In this document: positions 11,501 to 23,494 of the stretch, piece after piece
Layout of the letters: every line of letters begins with the position of its first letter
Numbering within the stretch: the first letter of the stretch is position 1
Source: Cristatella mucedo
Lineage: Eukaryota; Bryozoa; Phylactolaemata; Cristatellidae
Assembly (NCBI GenBank): GCA_009760855.2
Contig: WPIO01000043.1
Coordinates: 3,057,501-3,121,500 of the forward strand
DNA: 64,000 nucleotides
Direction of reading: 5' to 3'
The notes under the pieces: generated by a model
Database searches by the model: none
The model's input: the letters and a program-made list of their open reading frames with translations, nothing else
What the model was told of the DNA's origin: nothing
Translations under genes and position numbers: made by a program

Positions 11501-12640
11501 TTAAGTTGACCAGCAATGTCATCAACTTACTCTGTCATGTTTCCCAAAGTCGCCAGAGTGATCGTATAAAGTCGGTAACTAGATCAAAGTCTATCAGCTC
11601 TGTCGCACAAATACTCCGTTGAGCCGTCTACAAATACGCTCGAGTCACCAAGCTGCGTCAACGAAATTTTCGTCTGGACGTCGTATTGGTCAAATACCAA
11701 CCTCTTGTCGTCGGAGTGCCTGTGTCAATACTTGGCAGCGATAGCACCTCGACAGACAGGTTTTACTGCTGTAGAAAAGCGCAATCTCTTCTCCACCGTT
11801 TCTTTCTCATAAAAGGATAGTCAGCCATGCCTTGCAGGCTGCCTAGAGGGCGCTGCTCCCTAGATGGCGCTGCTACCGAAAAGGCGCTGGCTACGATTAC
11901 TATCACGTGAGCGCGTTATCGCTGACCAATTAAATCGCTTCCTTTCCACCATAGGGAAGGAGTCTAGCAATAGAAAGAGTATTTTCCCACAGCCCTCTAT
12001 GCAAATACTCCATTATTATCACTGTGTACCTTAGAGGAACCATTAAACGGCGGCGCTAAATCAGCCAGATTATCGCTGAAGGGATATCCGGTAGTCGCGG
12101 ACCTCAAAATTTAATGTCGTGGAATCGATTATGAGGCAGCAGTCTACGTTTAGGCATGACGAGGATCCAAGCCGCGAAGTTGGCGAGACAGACAGAGCTG
12201 CGTCTGGGCAGTCTCGGCGTCGGGCCGAGGGAGGCGCTGCGCTGCGGTGCAAGCGGCGGCGGCGCGCTCTCACTGTGTCCGCTGTCGCTGCCTCGCTCGT
12301 CTTCTCTGCGCTATGCACGTCGACTTCTTGCTATGTCAAGGTGTCGGAGCTGATCGTCTCTCTGCCACGTTCAGCTACACTCGGCATGCGTGCGTGCGTG
12401 CGTGCGTGCGTGCAATTAGGCTGCTCCTGCACGTTTCTAGCCGCGATTCCCAAGGCATCGCACGGCGGGCGCGCGCCGCTGTATTCGGCGCGCGCCCGTC
12501 CGCCGACTTCGCGCCGGCGCCGCTACGAGCGCTGCGTTTACGGCAGGAAGTTCCTAGCCGAGGTAGCCATGCAGCTACGTCATCCCGCTGGCAGCACATT
12601 GTTTAAGGTGAGTCGCTGACTCACGCGGTCAGGGCAACGC
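11500..12640. other. No supported gene; GC/CpG-rich from about 12100
   Basis: The first 600 bases are unremarkable. 12100-12600 is CpG-rich with a (TGCG)n run at 12386-12411 and Arg/Ala-rich frames on both strands. Could be a promoter or first-exon region, but no exon can be defined. Confidence 0.3.
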
Positions 12641-13245
12641 GAATGTAATGTAATTGTAATGTAATGCAACTTGGTCTGTGACTCCACAAAACCATAAAGA
12701 CCATGTAGGTGTTACGCAGGAGAGTTTTTGTATAGCGCACTCACAGCCTAAGCTGCTCTTGGTACGCATTCGGTAGTCAACACACTTCATCTCACGCAGC
12801 AAAGAGAAAGTGGGAAGCATAGCAGAGTCAGGAGAGCAGTTGAGGTAGTGAGTAGCATGGAAGTAGCAGCTCAAGACCGCTGAAAAGGATAAGCCATAGG
12901 TGGCAGCGGGAGAGTAGCTGTCGTTGCCTAAGAATTGTGCAAGCGAGTTCCACAGTCTAGGACCTGCAGAGCTAAAGCTTCTGTCGCTAACTGTCTTTAA
13001 GCGGAGGAATGGGACAGCTAATGTATTGTCCACACAGGACCTGACGGCGCCAAGGTAGGGAGGAGCTAAGCCGTGGCGGGCCTTGTGGGTCAGCGTAAGA
13101 ACTTTGCTCTGTATCCGTTGATCAACCGGCAGCCATCCTAGCTCTTTTAACAAAGGAGACACGCGGTCAAACCTCTGGGACTTGAAGACTAGCATTGCAG
13201 CCATATTCATAGCCAGCAGCAGTGGCATAATAGCTTTCTTTGGTA
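12640..13245 (-). mobile_element. LINE family 2, 3' 600 bp
   Basis: The reverse strand encodes AMNMAAMLVFKSQRF, ELGWLPVDQRIQSKVLTLTH, KARHGLAPPYL and SSAGPRLWNSL, the region after the RT thumb. The 3' end is TAATGTAATTGTAATGTAATG. Confidence 0.85.
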
Positions 13246-13249
13246 GCCC

Positions 13250-13487
13250 AGTCTGTCTCTGTCTCTTTCTCTATCTATCTCTCTGTCTCTGTCTCTGTCT
13301 CCCTCTGTCTCTCTCTCTCTCTCTCTCTGCCTCTCTCTCTCACTCTTTCTTTGTCTCTCTCTCTCTCTCTGTCTCTGTCTCTCTCTGTCTCTCTGTGTCT
13401 CCCTCCCTCTCTCTGTCTCTCTCTGTCTCTCTCTGTCTCTCTCTGTCTCTCTCCGTCTCTCTCCGTGTCTCTCTGTCTCTCTCTGTC

Positions 13488-13550
<63 letters not shown>

Positions 13551-13559
13551 GTCTCTCTG

Positions 13560-13612
<53 letters not shown>

Positions 13613-13640
13613 GTCTCTCTGTCTCTCGGTCAGTTGTATT
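13250..13640. repeat. Compound (CT)n/(CTCTGT)n tract
   Basis: About 390 bases of CT with regularly spaced GTCTCT interruptions, starting exactly at the 5' edge of the LINE 2 copy. Confidence 0.9.
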
Positions 13641-13984
13641 TCTTTGTCATGCAGGATCTCTCTCTCTAAACTGTCTAGTTATCTGTCAGAATTCTCTCTG
13701 CATCGCTCTCTCTGTGTCCCCCTCCCTCTCTATTTTCAGCGTCTCTCTAAAATTAGTGTTGTTAGATAGGATACACACTGTCCATGCTCCTCTGCAACTC
13801 ACTCTACTACTCTCAGGCTGTCTCTCTGCCGTCTCTCTCTCCACTTGACCTCTGGTTACCAGTCTCTTCTCTCGCTCTCTCTTCTCTATGTCTCTCTCTG
13901 CTCTATGTCTCTCTCTGGAGAACCGTGCTGTCCCCACAGCCTCTCTCTGCATCAGAACATCCCCTGACCTGACCACATTCTTAA

Positions 13985-14168
13985 AATACCTAGGAAGCAT
14001 TTAGTGTGTCTTGGTGTTCTCGCGATGTCTCTCTGACACTGTTCAGAGCTGCCACTAACCCATTTCTGCTCTCATGTCCCCAACTGTCTCTCTCTATTGC
14101 GTTCACTTTCTGAAAGCGCCTAGAAAGGTTAAGTCTCTTTATCAAGTCAATTTATTATTATTATTATT
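13985..14168 (+). mobile_element. LINE family 1 3' tail
   Basis: Contains ctaggaagcatttagtgtgt, ctgccactaacccatttctg, aaagcgcctagaaaggttaag and (TTA)n. It sits between two CT tracts. Confidence 0.7.
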
Positions 14169-14324
14169 TGTCTCTCTCCTTGTCTCTGTCTTCCTCTCTT
14201 TCTCGTTCTCTCTGTCTCTGTCTCTCTCTGTCTCTGTCTCTGTCTCTCTGTCTCTCTGTCTCTCTGTCTCTCTGTCTCTCTCTCTCTGTCTCTCTCTGTC
14301 TTTCTGTCTCTCTGTCTTTCTCTG

Positions 14325-14361
<37 letters not shown>

Positions 14362-14362
14362 G

Positions 14363-14417
<55 letters not shown>

Positions 14418-14452
14418 GTCTCTCTCTCTCTCTGTCTCTCTCTGTCTCTCTC

Positions 14453-14542
<90 letters not shown>

Positions 14543-14550
14543 TCTCTCCC
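14165..14550. repeat. (CT)n/(CTCTGT)n tract
   Basis: A second compound CT tract of about 385 bases beginning directly at the LINE 1 (TTA)n tail. Confidence 0.92.
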
Positions 14551-14634
14551 TCCATCCCTCCCTTTCCTCCTTCTCTGTCGATCCATCTACGAGTCTGTAA
14601 TTTTGCGCGTCTCTCTACGTCTGTCGAGCGAGAT

Positions 14635-15370
14635 GTAATGTAATGTATCTCCGTCAGTAACTCCACAAAGTCATAAAGACCATGTGGGTGTTACGCAGGA
14701 GAGTTTTGTATAGTGCACTCATAGCCTAAGCGGCTTTCGGTACGCATTCGGTAGCCAACAGACTTCGTCTCACGCAACAAAGTGAAAGTGGGAAGCATAG
14801 CAGAGTTAGGAGAGCAGTTGAGGTAGTGAGTAGCATAGAAGTAGCAGTTCAGGACCGCTGAAAAAGATGTGCCATAGTCGGCAGTTGGAGAGTAGATGTC
14901 GTTGCGTAAGAATTGTGGAAGCGAGTTCCACAGTCTAGGACCTGCAGAGCTAAAGCTTCTGTCGGAGGAATGGGACAGCTAATGTATTGTCCACACAGGA
15001 CCTGAGGGCGCGAACAGACTGAAACTGGTGCAGCAGTTCAGCTAGGTACGAAGGAGCCAAGCCGTGGCGGGCCTTGTGGGTCAGCGTAAGAACTTTGCTC
15101 TGTATCCTTTGCTCAACCGGCAACCATCCTAGCTCTTTCAGCAGAGGTGACACGTGCTCAAACCGCTGGGACTTGAAGACCAGCCTTGCAGCCATATTCA
15201 TAGTCCGCTGTAGTGGCATAATAGCTTTCTTTGGTAGCCCAGCCAAAAGGGAATTACAATAATCAAGCTGAGACAGAACTAAAGAGCTAGTTAATTTTTT
15301 TACAAGCCACTGTGGGAGACAGCTTCTAATCTTGGATAGGGATCGGATGTGATGGCTAGCTGTACAGGCA
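14635..15370 (-). mobile_element. LINE family 2, 3' 730 bp
   Basis: The reverse strand encodes KKAIMPLQRTMNMAARLVFK, ELGWLPVEQRIQSKVLTLTH and HQFQSVRALRSCVDNTLAVP; it ends with the TAATGTAATG tail at 14635. Several frameshifts. Confidence 0.85.
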
Positions 15371-15935
15371 GTGCGAGCCGCCCTGGGTTTACTGCCTCCG
15401 CTTTGCGTTCGCCTAGCCTTCGTTCAGGCTTGTGAACGCATACGCCCGCCCAGTCGCTACGCATCCCGGCGAATTTTGGCGCACTCATCAGGGACTGGTG
15501 GCTTGTGGGCGTGTCATAGCCATCACGTGGTTCCGCCCCCCCCCCCTCGGCGACGTTCCGTCCGCCCAACGGGCGAGCTCCTTGCCAGCACGTGACGTGT
15601 TCTTTGCCGCACAAACCACTTTCTGCCTGTGCGTCGGCCTCAGTGCAGGCTATCCACTCTTTCCTTCTCTTATCACCACGTGCCCCGAAGCAGCACGCAC
15701 GACGACCACTACACCAGTATGTGCGCTCGTTCGCTTGCATTGCTTACGTACAATACAAAACAGCCGTCGTCGGCAACGCAGCAACTCACTTGGGGGGAGA
15801 GTAAAGTAAAATACTGACTGAAAATTGGAGGCCATCGCTAATACGCGAATTTCCTAGTTTGTCTGCTCGATTGGCTAAAGTAGACTGATCGAAGGTGCTT
15901 TCCAAATTTCTTACTACTAATACGGGAGACGCTTG
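15371..15935. other. CpG-rich stretch without supported gene
   Basis: Open frames of 60-146 codons on both strands, without domains or a consistent splice pattern. Confidence 0.3.
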
Positions 15936-16012
15936 CAGTAATAATAATAATAATAATAATTCACTTGATAAAGCGCCCTCAGAGAACTTAATCTCTCTCT
16001 AGGCGACTCAGA
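15935..16012 (-). mobile_element. LINE family 1 3' tail
   Basis: (AAT)n followed by tcacttgataaagcgccctc and agagaacttaatctctctct. Only the last 75 bases of the element are present. Confidence 0.8.
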
Positions 16013-16044
16013 AGCCCACCCAACCGCTAGATGTCTCTAGCGGA

Positions 16045-16185
16045 TTGAGCTGATTTGGTCCAGCGGTTGAGGTGCTCGCCCAGACCAAGGTCTGGCTGAG
16101 GTCATGAGCTCGAGCCCCGATGCATGTATAAAGCGCCTGAATGGAGATTAAGTTATCTTGGGCGCTGTAAAAATGAATTATATTT
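16045..16185 (+). mobile_element. SINE 1 (tRNA-derived head, LINE 1-like tail)
   Basis: Head: gagctgatttggtccagcgg, ttgaggtgctcgcc (A box), ctcgagcccc (B box). Tail: aaagcgcctgaatggagatt, ggcgctgtaaaaatgaatta. Confidence 0.75.
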
Positions 16186-16999
16186 TTTGGTTGCCGTCAA
16201 TTTGGCGGAGTCCAGTCGCACCTGCACGCAAGACCGCACGACAACGGCACTTGAATGGGGAGGTCAAACAGCAACAAATAGCGAACCTCGTTCGTTGACT
16301 GGAATTCCTACTATCGTTTCATTAATCGCCCGCAATTTTCTCTTGCTCGTGTGCTTTCTCTAGTGTTGGATAGTGCTTGGCAAGAGATTTTGTAATCTTA
16401 GGGCGCTATATTAATATCTTGATTTTTGTTCCACTATTATTTCTAAATTGAGGACCGCACTACGCCGACATTTTTCGACGTCATCTGACGTTTCGGCGGC
16501 CATTTCGAAGCTCACCTCTACGACGTGCTCGCGGCGACCGAAAACAGAGCGACGACTGCAAGCAGATCACAGCCGGAGCGGCGTACTGCGTCCCTGATCA
16601 TGTCGTATTACATCGCTCTTCAGTTTCAACGTCCGGCAGAGCCGTGAGAATTTGGAAGCGAATGCAGGAGATTGCGAAATGCAAATGCGATTTCGCCGAT
16701 ACCGAGCGCGAGCGGAGACGACTTCCGCCCGCGCTGCTGCGCTCCTCCGCCAGGGGCTAGCAGCGAAAACCTTACTCGAGCGCCAGAGAAAAAACTTGCG
16801 GTTAGGTCGGAGCGTGGGTGTCGAGGGGGCGTGACGCGACCGTCGAGCTCGTTTGCCGGTAGGGAAGCATTTTCCAGCATCGGCGGTCGGAAGAAAGGCG
16901 AGGCCGTCGCTGCGCACGCCGGATTTAGGCAGCCGCGGGCGTTTCTTTCGAGTTCGGGGGAGGCAGCCGCCACTGCACAGCGCTGCGGCGGAGTCGCTA

Positions 17000-17155
17000 G
17001 AAAGCCGCCGGTCCAGGATGCTGCGCAGCCGCCGGTCCAGGATGCTGCGCAGCCGCTGGTCCAGGATGCTGCGCAGCCCCCCCCCCCCGTCCAGGATGCC
17101 GCAGCCGCCGGTCCAGGATGCCGCGCAGCCGCCGGTCCATGATGCTGCACAGCCG
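17000..17155. repeat. 24-bp minisatellite
   Basis: About six copies of gccgccggtccaggatgctg plus cgca, the last ones diverged. On the + strand one frame reads PPVQDAAQ repeatedly. Confidence 0.8.
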
Positions 17156-17599
17156 TGGAGGCAACGGCCGCAGCAGCAGGAAGTGCCGCGGGAGGCCGCT
17201 TAGCTATCGCCACTGAGACCTGTTCCGGAGTGACACGGGCGATGCTCAGCTGCTCATTAGCAACGACGTTGCTATAACGACAACAGCAACGACGACAAAA
17301 GCTCGGCCAGTCAGTCAGCAGGCCAGCAGGCCGGCTACCGGCTATCGAGTAAACGCCAGCCGTCGGGCACGCCGAGCTGCCAGCGCCACTACCAACGGGA
17401 CCCGGCGGTAACTTCGGGTGGAGAGGCGACCGCTCGCCACTATCATTCAACGAATTCAACATTCAACGAGTTTCGACGACATTCATTCAGACGACATTCG
17501 ACGGATAGATTAAAAACGCCCGAGCATTGGAGCGCTCGAGGCGGGCGGCGATACCGCTGGGGCCGCCGGGCCTCGCCTCGCCACCGACTACAGCTGGAG

Positions 17600-17637
17600 G
17601 AGCTTGCGGCCGTCGCGGGTGGTCGCGGCCGCAAGCT
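17600..17637. repeat. GC-rich hairpin
   Basis: AGCTTGCGGCCG pairs perfectly with CGGCCGCAAGCT across a 12-14 base loop. Confidence 0.7.
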
Positions 17638-17873
17638 AAAAAATAGCTAGGAACACGTTTACTCAACGCAATTATAAACTTACGCCGGCGACCCTATTGA
17701 ACAGCCGGCTATGAGCACCGTGCCCATGACAGATCTGACGTTGCTGTCCGATCCGTTGCCTCGTCTATCTAGCGGCGAAAGAGCCGAAAATCAGCGAAAG
17801 TCGCGAAATACGCTTAGCTGCAGTTGGCTGGTTTTTCGCTCATTGAAGAGCGTGGAGCTGTTGCATCTGGCTT

Positions 17874-18615
17874 CCTGTATTTGTCATTCAAACCGTCGGA
17901 ATCTGCAGCAGCAACTGATAAACTGAATGCTTGCCTTGCCGACATGCGATCCTGGATGTGGGAAAACTTCTCGAGACTAAATGACGATAAAACCGAACTA
18001 CTGCTCATAGGACACCCTAAGCGTGAGGCTGGATTAAAAGACTTTGCTCTTCTAATAGGGGATGCTGTCGTGCGACTATCACCACACGCTCAAAATTTAG
18101 GCGCCGTTTTCGACAGCTGCCTACATTTTAAAAGCTTCATTGAGCAGACTGCTTCTGCAGGAGTTTTCCCACATCCAGGATCGCATGTCGGCAAGGCAAG
18201 CATTCAGTTTCTCAGTTGCCGCAGCAGATTCTGACGGTTTGAATGACAAATACAACTGAGTATCGTCAGCATAGAAGTGATATCCTATTCCATGGGCCTT
18301 AATGACTTTTCGCAGAGGCTGTCTATAAATGGAGAACAGCAAGGGGCCGAGTACGGACCCTTGAAGGACTCCACAGGTGACCCTTCTCGTTTGTGAGACC
18401 TGACCCCCACACGACACGGATTGAACACGATCGGACAAGTACGATTTAAACCACGCCCGTCGATCCCTATCTAAGATTAGGAGTTGCTTTCCACAGTGGC
18501 TTGCAAAAAATTTAACGAGCTCCTTAGTTCTGTCTCGGCTTGATTGTTGTAATTACCTTTTGGCTCGGCTACCAAAGATAGCTGCTAGGCCACTGCTGCT
18601 GGCTATGAATATGCC
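17874..18615. mobile_element. LINE family 2, rearranged copy (+, -, +)
   Basis: Plus-strand 17874-18158 encodes [20 protein letters not shown] through FIEQTASAG. Minus-strand 18159-18455 encodes the RT part [16 protein letters not shown] and [15 protein letters not shown]. Plus-strand 18456-18612 resumes with [14 protein letters not shown] and LLLAMNM. Confidence 0.8.
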
Positions 18616-18619
18616 AGGT

Positions 18620-18821
18620 AAGAAGCCTGGCGCAACACGCGACGCCAATTTCTATCCTAGCACCCGTACGGTTCCCACGGATTGGAACTCTGTAGCCAGC
18701 GATAACCTCTAGGGCTTGCATAATCTGGCCGACGCGGCGACTCCAGCGTTTCGGGCTATTGGCTGGGCTTAACCATTTCCGGCAGCGGCTTCCGCCGCTC
18801 TGAGACTTACTCAGCGGCTCG
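18620..18821 (+). repeat. Unclassified dispersed repeat, copy 1
   Basis: About 90 per cent identical to 53290-53486: aagaagcctggcgc, gtacggttcccacggattgg, ggcttaaccatttccggcag, tctgagacttactcagcggc. It begins inside the LINE 2 copy. Confidence 0.8.
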
Positions 18822-19990
18822 CCCTCATCCATTCGCCAGCCATTCACTGAGACGCCTTTACTTAGCAAATACGGCGTACGGCGAGGCAGTGCAGATGCGG
18901 TGTCGCTCGCTCGCTCGCCTGCCTCGCGCGAACACGAGGACGGCGCAGCCGAGCCGGCAGACAAGCTTTTGCCGCGCCCCCTACAGAGCGGCCTCCGTCG
19001 TCGAGTACCCAGCGCGGCTGGTGCCGGGCCAGATCCTCTTCCGTTCGCCTGCTGTGTCCACTGCTGCGTTCAACCGACTGAGAGACTGAGAAATGCAGAG
19101 GTAGAGTGACGAAAGCAAGAGCCAACGAGCGACTGAGCAGTGGGAGACAATGAGAGAGGGAGAGAGAGACAGCGAGAGGAAGTGGACTCTTGCCTCTGGC
19201 TTCAGGGGTGGAGGCTTCCGGTCCCGAAGACGGTAGCGACGTATCGCCGACGTCGCGACGGCGACGTCGCTCTCAAGCGTCGCGCGCTATGCTATCCCTC
19301 TGCATCGTCGTTTGGTACTGTGCGAATGGGCCCGAGCACTCGGAGCCGGCTCGCATTCCCCCGTCCGTCGACGACGCTGACGTCACTGAGCGAAGCGAGC
19401 CTCTCGATCGACGTACGTCCCCCTCGCCCTCGCCTACGATGCCAGTGGCTAGCTGGGTAGCAGAAGGAAAACGCATCGAGGCCGCCACGAACCGATAGCT
19501 GAGGCCCTGCATTGTCGCCGGAAACAGCGGAAGACGCCGTATAAAGCGATGCGGCCTCTTCAAGCGTCGAAGAAAGTCGTTCGCGCTAAACGGGGACGCC
19601 GCCACTGCTGAAAGAGTGCCCGCGGGCTCGCTCGCTCGCTCGCGGCCCGCGCACGGATGCGCATGCTTTTCGAATGTGTAGAAGTCCGTCTCGCGGCTGC
19701 CGAAGCTCGTCAGACAGACGCGCTGCCTGTCTTCCCGCTGGGGGAGCAGACGTTTGACCTTTGAGGCACGGCGAATGTCGGAGCGACGTCGTCTGCAGCG
19801 ACCTCGTCTGCTGGGCTCCGGCGGCAGCAGCAGCTGAGGCGCTCTTAATGAATGGAGCGCCATCCAACTCCGCTTGCTACATGTGAAATGATATGGCTAA
19901 CTTAATTAACTAATTATAACTCAATTATACAATTGATCGCATACGAGGTAATGCCCAGCCGAAGCAGTGTAAAAGCCGAGGCCGTGCAAT
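18822..19990. other. CpG-rich stretch without supported gene
   Basis: Long frames exist on both strands (for example - 19273-19863, 196 codons) but overlap each other and have composition-driven sequences. No splice-consistent exon found. Confidence 0.3.
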
Positions 19991-19995
19991 GCATA

Positions 19996-20131
19996 GCAGA
20001 GCTGGTTTGGTTGATCGATTAAGGTGATCGAGGTGGGGCCGAGGTCGTGGGCTCGAGCCCCAATGCACATGTGAAGCACCTGAAAAGAGATTACGTTTTC
20101 TTGGGGCGCTATACAAATGAATTTAATATAT
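19996..20131 (+). mobile_element. SINE 1
   Basis: agagctggtttggttgatcg, attaaggtgatcg, gggctcgagcccc, gtgaagcacctgaaaagaga and ggcgctatacaaatgaattt follow the consensus; part of the head is altered. Confidence 0.75.
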
Positions 20132-20279
20132 AGCAAGTTGTTGTCTTGGAAGTTGAACTGTGCTGCGAGCAACGCGGAAGCCGAGCCGAGTGAAAGTTGG
20201 CATACACGTCGGTCGCGGCGGCTGCTAGACACCTGCAAGCCTTCGTTGCTGTCGAATAAATTGTTCTACACTGCGGAAG

Positions 20280-21330
20280 TGAACTTGCCAACGCTAAGGC
20301 ATCGCTTCCGCAGAGCGCTCGGCTCGCCCTCATGCGCCCGCCCGGCGAGCGAGCCACGAAGGAGCCGACGGGCGGCGAGCATCAGGAAGGGCGTGGCTGC
20401 GGGCGACGCGGGGGGGGGGGCCAGGTGGCGCGACGTGGAAGCGGCTGCAACGCAGACGGGTAGCGAAAACGGCGCCTCTAGCAGCAGCGTATCTCGAACT
20501 CGCGCCCGGGGCGGCGCGACAGCGGTTGCAAGCATCCGCCACGCCCATCCTACGCAAGCGATAGCACTGCGGGATTGACTCACTCATTGAGTGTGGGGGT
20601 GGGAGAGGGAGGGGTTGGGAAGGGCGCCCTCTAAATAACCCTAGCCCGCTGAGCGGCTCGTAGCTGCTTGAGCTGTCGAAGCAGCGCCCATTCAGCTGAG
20701 GTCGTCTGCGGCGGTTACTGAGCCTCGATCCGGAGAACGCCTGCGAGGCAGCCGAGAGGGTCAGTCGGACGACGAGCGGCCGGCCGACAGCGAGTCCTGC
20801 TCCGACCACCATATTGAGTCTAGCTTCGACCTTCACCACCAAGACCATCGTCACCCCCGCCCTTCGTCAAGGTATGCGCGGCTGACCCTGGCCAGCTCTT
20901 GGGCGTGCGTCTCCGCGCCCGTACGTAGCCTACGGCCGACCGTCTCGAGCGCCACGTGCCGCGCGCGCGCTCAGACATGAGAGAGCGGCGATTCTCTCGC
21001 TTTGCTGTCTCAACGAGCTCCGCGCGTCGCGACGCTTGGATGAGGGCAGTTAGTTCCACGTCGCTCTTTGTCCGGCTGCAAACGCCATGCGGCGCCGTGC
21101 GGTGACCCGATTCCGGCGTCTGCTCCAGTTGCCTCTCGTCGGCACGCCGAGGCGCTCCAGCTATTGCTGACGGCGGCAGTCGGCAGCCGTCGACAGCGGG
21201 CTCACATATCCGGTACTCGACGAGCTTTATCCTCGGTTTAGTCATCGCACCTGCTTTGCCGAGATCCACTAGCGAGCGTAAGCTGTCGGCGGAGCCCGGC
21301 TCGAGAGTTTAAAAGCCGACGCGCTGGCGC
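20280..21330. promoter_or_regulatory. CpG-rich block, possible promoter and 5' untranslated exon
   Basis: A TATA-like ctaaataa at 20629-20639 precedes a GC-rich stretch open in two + frames that ends at a good donor, GTCAAG|gtatgc (about 20871). No ATG lies in the open frame. It could be the first exon of a downstream + gene such as the kinase 9 kb away; this is speculative. Confidence 0.25.
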
Positions 21331-21348
21331 CGGCACGAACGTTTTTTC

Positions 21349-21351
<3 letters not shown>

Positions 21352-21386
<35 letters not shown>
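21352..21386. repeat. (GA)n microsatellite
   Basis: A pure GA run of about 34 bases. Confidence 0.95.
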
Positions 21387-21389
<3 letters not shown>

Positions 21390-21493
21390 GGCGAACTTTC
21401 ACCAGCGATTGTAATGTGTGTGCCAGAGGCAGATGCCTAGCTGAGTGGCAAGTTGAAGGCAGGCCAGCGGGCAGTCGATGGCGGACCTAGCAT

Positions 21494-21635
21494 ATATAAT
21501 TAATTTGTACAGCGCCCTTAGAGAAACTAATCTCTAATCAGGCGCTTCACAAGTGCGTCAGGGCTCGAGCCCACGACCTCGGTCAAACCTTGGTCTGGGC
21601 GAGCACCTAACCACTGGCCAAACCAGCTCGGCAAT
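21494..21635 (-). mobile_element. SINE 1
   Basis: Reverse complement: tail tttgtacagcgcccttagag, B box gggctcgagccc, and head accactggccaaaccagctc. Confidence 0.8.
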
Positions 21636-21639
21636 AGAG

Positions 21640-23050
21640 CATACAAGTTAAAAGTTCAAAATACAATGTAGGAGAGTGGCAGCTTCATTTCTTGTTTCAA
21701 GGGCTCCACTTGAGTCCTCAGACAGTCACTCCAAATGACCTACAATGCTGTTCAGTCCATCATTGATAGCTTTCACAGCCTCCAGTCTTGCACTCTACCT
21801 TATTACAGGGTCACGTGTGACAGTGATGGCTATGACTTTCTTCGGTTCTTCCTACCTCAGGGTTAATCTTGAAAAGAATAATTAGGTGGTCTCTATCATT
21901 TCAAGAAAGGTAATTACAACGAAATCTTGACTTGCAGCATGAACTTCTGCCAGGTTCAAGCTGTGGTTATCATAGTTTATAAAAATCGCCTTCTTATTGC
22001 TGGACAGTGTTCTCTTTTGGGCACATGACAAGTTGCCAGACATGACTGCTCGTTGACACAGCGCAGTCAGTGAAGTAAGCCTAGCTTGTGTGGTTTAGTA
22101 GTGTGTAGCTGCTCAGCTACAGTACGTTGTCTTGCCCGCCTACGACGCAGCAGCATAGCAGGCCGGGCTCACCCTCGACACAGACACCTGCAGTAGGCAG
22201 GATGGGGTGAGCGGCCAGTAAGGGCAGTTGGAACCCCTGACCGAGGGGTGAACGGCTTGTGCTTGTTTTGCTGCAAGCACCAGCGTGGTTGAAGCACTTC
22301 GGTGTTTCTGTGTGTCGCATATGTACTGCCAGAGTGTCAAGCTCTCTATCTAAGTCTGTAAACATGCTTTACTACTTCAGCCAGCAATATTCAAGTCCAT
22401 TGAAACAAGGACTTGCTTGAAATCAAGATTGGTATTCTGACATGAAAAATTAAAAACATATACACACACAATGCACTTGGCTTTTGGCGCCCCTGGTAAC
22501 ATCTGTCCCCCAACCCTTGCTGAGTCTCGGCCCTGTAACTCACTAGTCGAATGTCTTCTGACTTGTGCAACCAGTCCGACCATCCGACCTGCACTGGAGC
22601 AATTGTTGCTTTGTAAGGCTGCAAAGAGAGAGAGAGAATGGCCATTTAGCAGCAGTTTAGTTGCTTGTTGATGAACAGCTGCCAATGAGACTGGGCCGAA
22701 TTACTAATAATTGTCACCAGTTATCTGGCCAGCCTACTGCAAAACTTTGGAAGTATTCCATGTCTCTTTATGCGGCGGCTGCTTCTGATAGGAACTACAT
22801 TTGCGGTTTCCTGGGAAGTTATGGCCGATAATTGTAACTATGACCCACAGAAAGTTAGCCACTTTATCACTGTTAGACCCTATTCCAACCTCTATCATGT
22901 GCTATGTAGAGGAGCATGCTAGCCCAGCCTGAATTGGTGTGGTTATGACCAACGCTGCTGCAGTTGGTCCTCACTCAAGCCGTTTGAGTTAAGCCTTTGG
23001 TCACAACAAAAGCCAGGTAGCATTATGAATTTCTGGTTAAGAAAGCTTGA
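21640..23050. other. No gene seen
   Basis: Ordinary unique-looking sequence with only short frames on either strand; no domain recognised. Confidence 0.3.
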
Positions 23051-23057
23051 GTCAATA

Positions 23058-23079
23058 TAAACACACACACACACAGATA

Positions 23080-23132
<53 letters not shown>
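23058..23132. repeat. (CA)n microsatellite
   Basis: About 75 bases of CA with two interruptions. Confidence 0.95.
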
Positions 23133-23134
<2 letters not shown>

Positions 23135-23139
23135 TATAC

Positions 23140-23448
23140 TTGGTTTTCCCCCAACATAAACTGCTCTGCTTAGGGATTACTATGGACTTCTGAACAATGT
23201 TGATCAGGATAGGGCCTCTCGGCTGGTTCTCTTTGATCTGTCAGCACTATTTGACACTGTAGACCACCAGTTCCTTCTGGAGCCTCTCTTCACTTTTGCA
23301 TAGATACAGGGACAGTGCTAAACCGGGTCAGGCCCTACCTACTAGTGAGAGATGTCAAGAGTGTAGATGGAAATCGCTGTCGGTCATCTGTGTATACATT
23401 GAAGTATGAGCTGTCTTTGGGTTTGGTGTTAGGGCCAAGGCCTCTCCC

Positions 23449-23494
<46 letters not shown>

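Larger units (their letters stand above)
16430..17870. other. GC/CpG-rich region with minisatellite; no supported gene
   Basis: It contains a GACGTCA motif at about 16477, a 278-codon reverse frame (16626-17462) and + frames, all with skewed Arg/Ala/Pro composition. The sequence shows neither domains nor splice consistency. Possible promoter or CpG island. Confidence 0.35.

Noticed and set aside
16626-17462. 278-codon reverse-strand frame
   Set aside because: Composition is set by a GC-rich 24-bp minisatellite (CAASWTGG repeats); no domain and no conserved segment is visible.
19273-19863. 196-codon reverse-strand gene
   Set aside because: Arg/Ser/Ala-rich, overlaps other equally long frames, and shows no motif or splice support.
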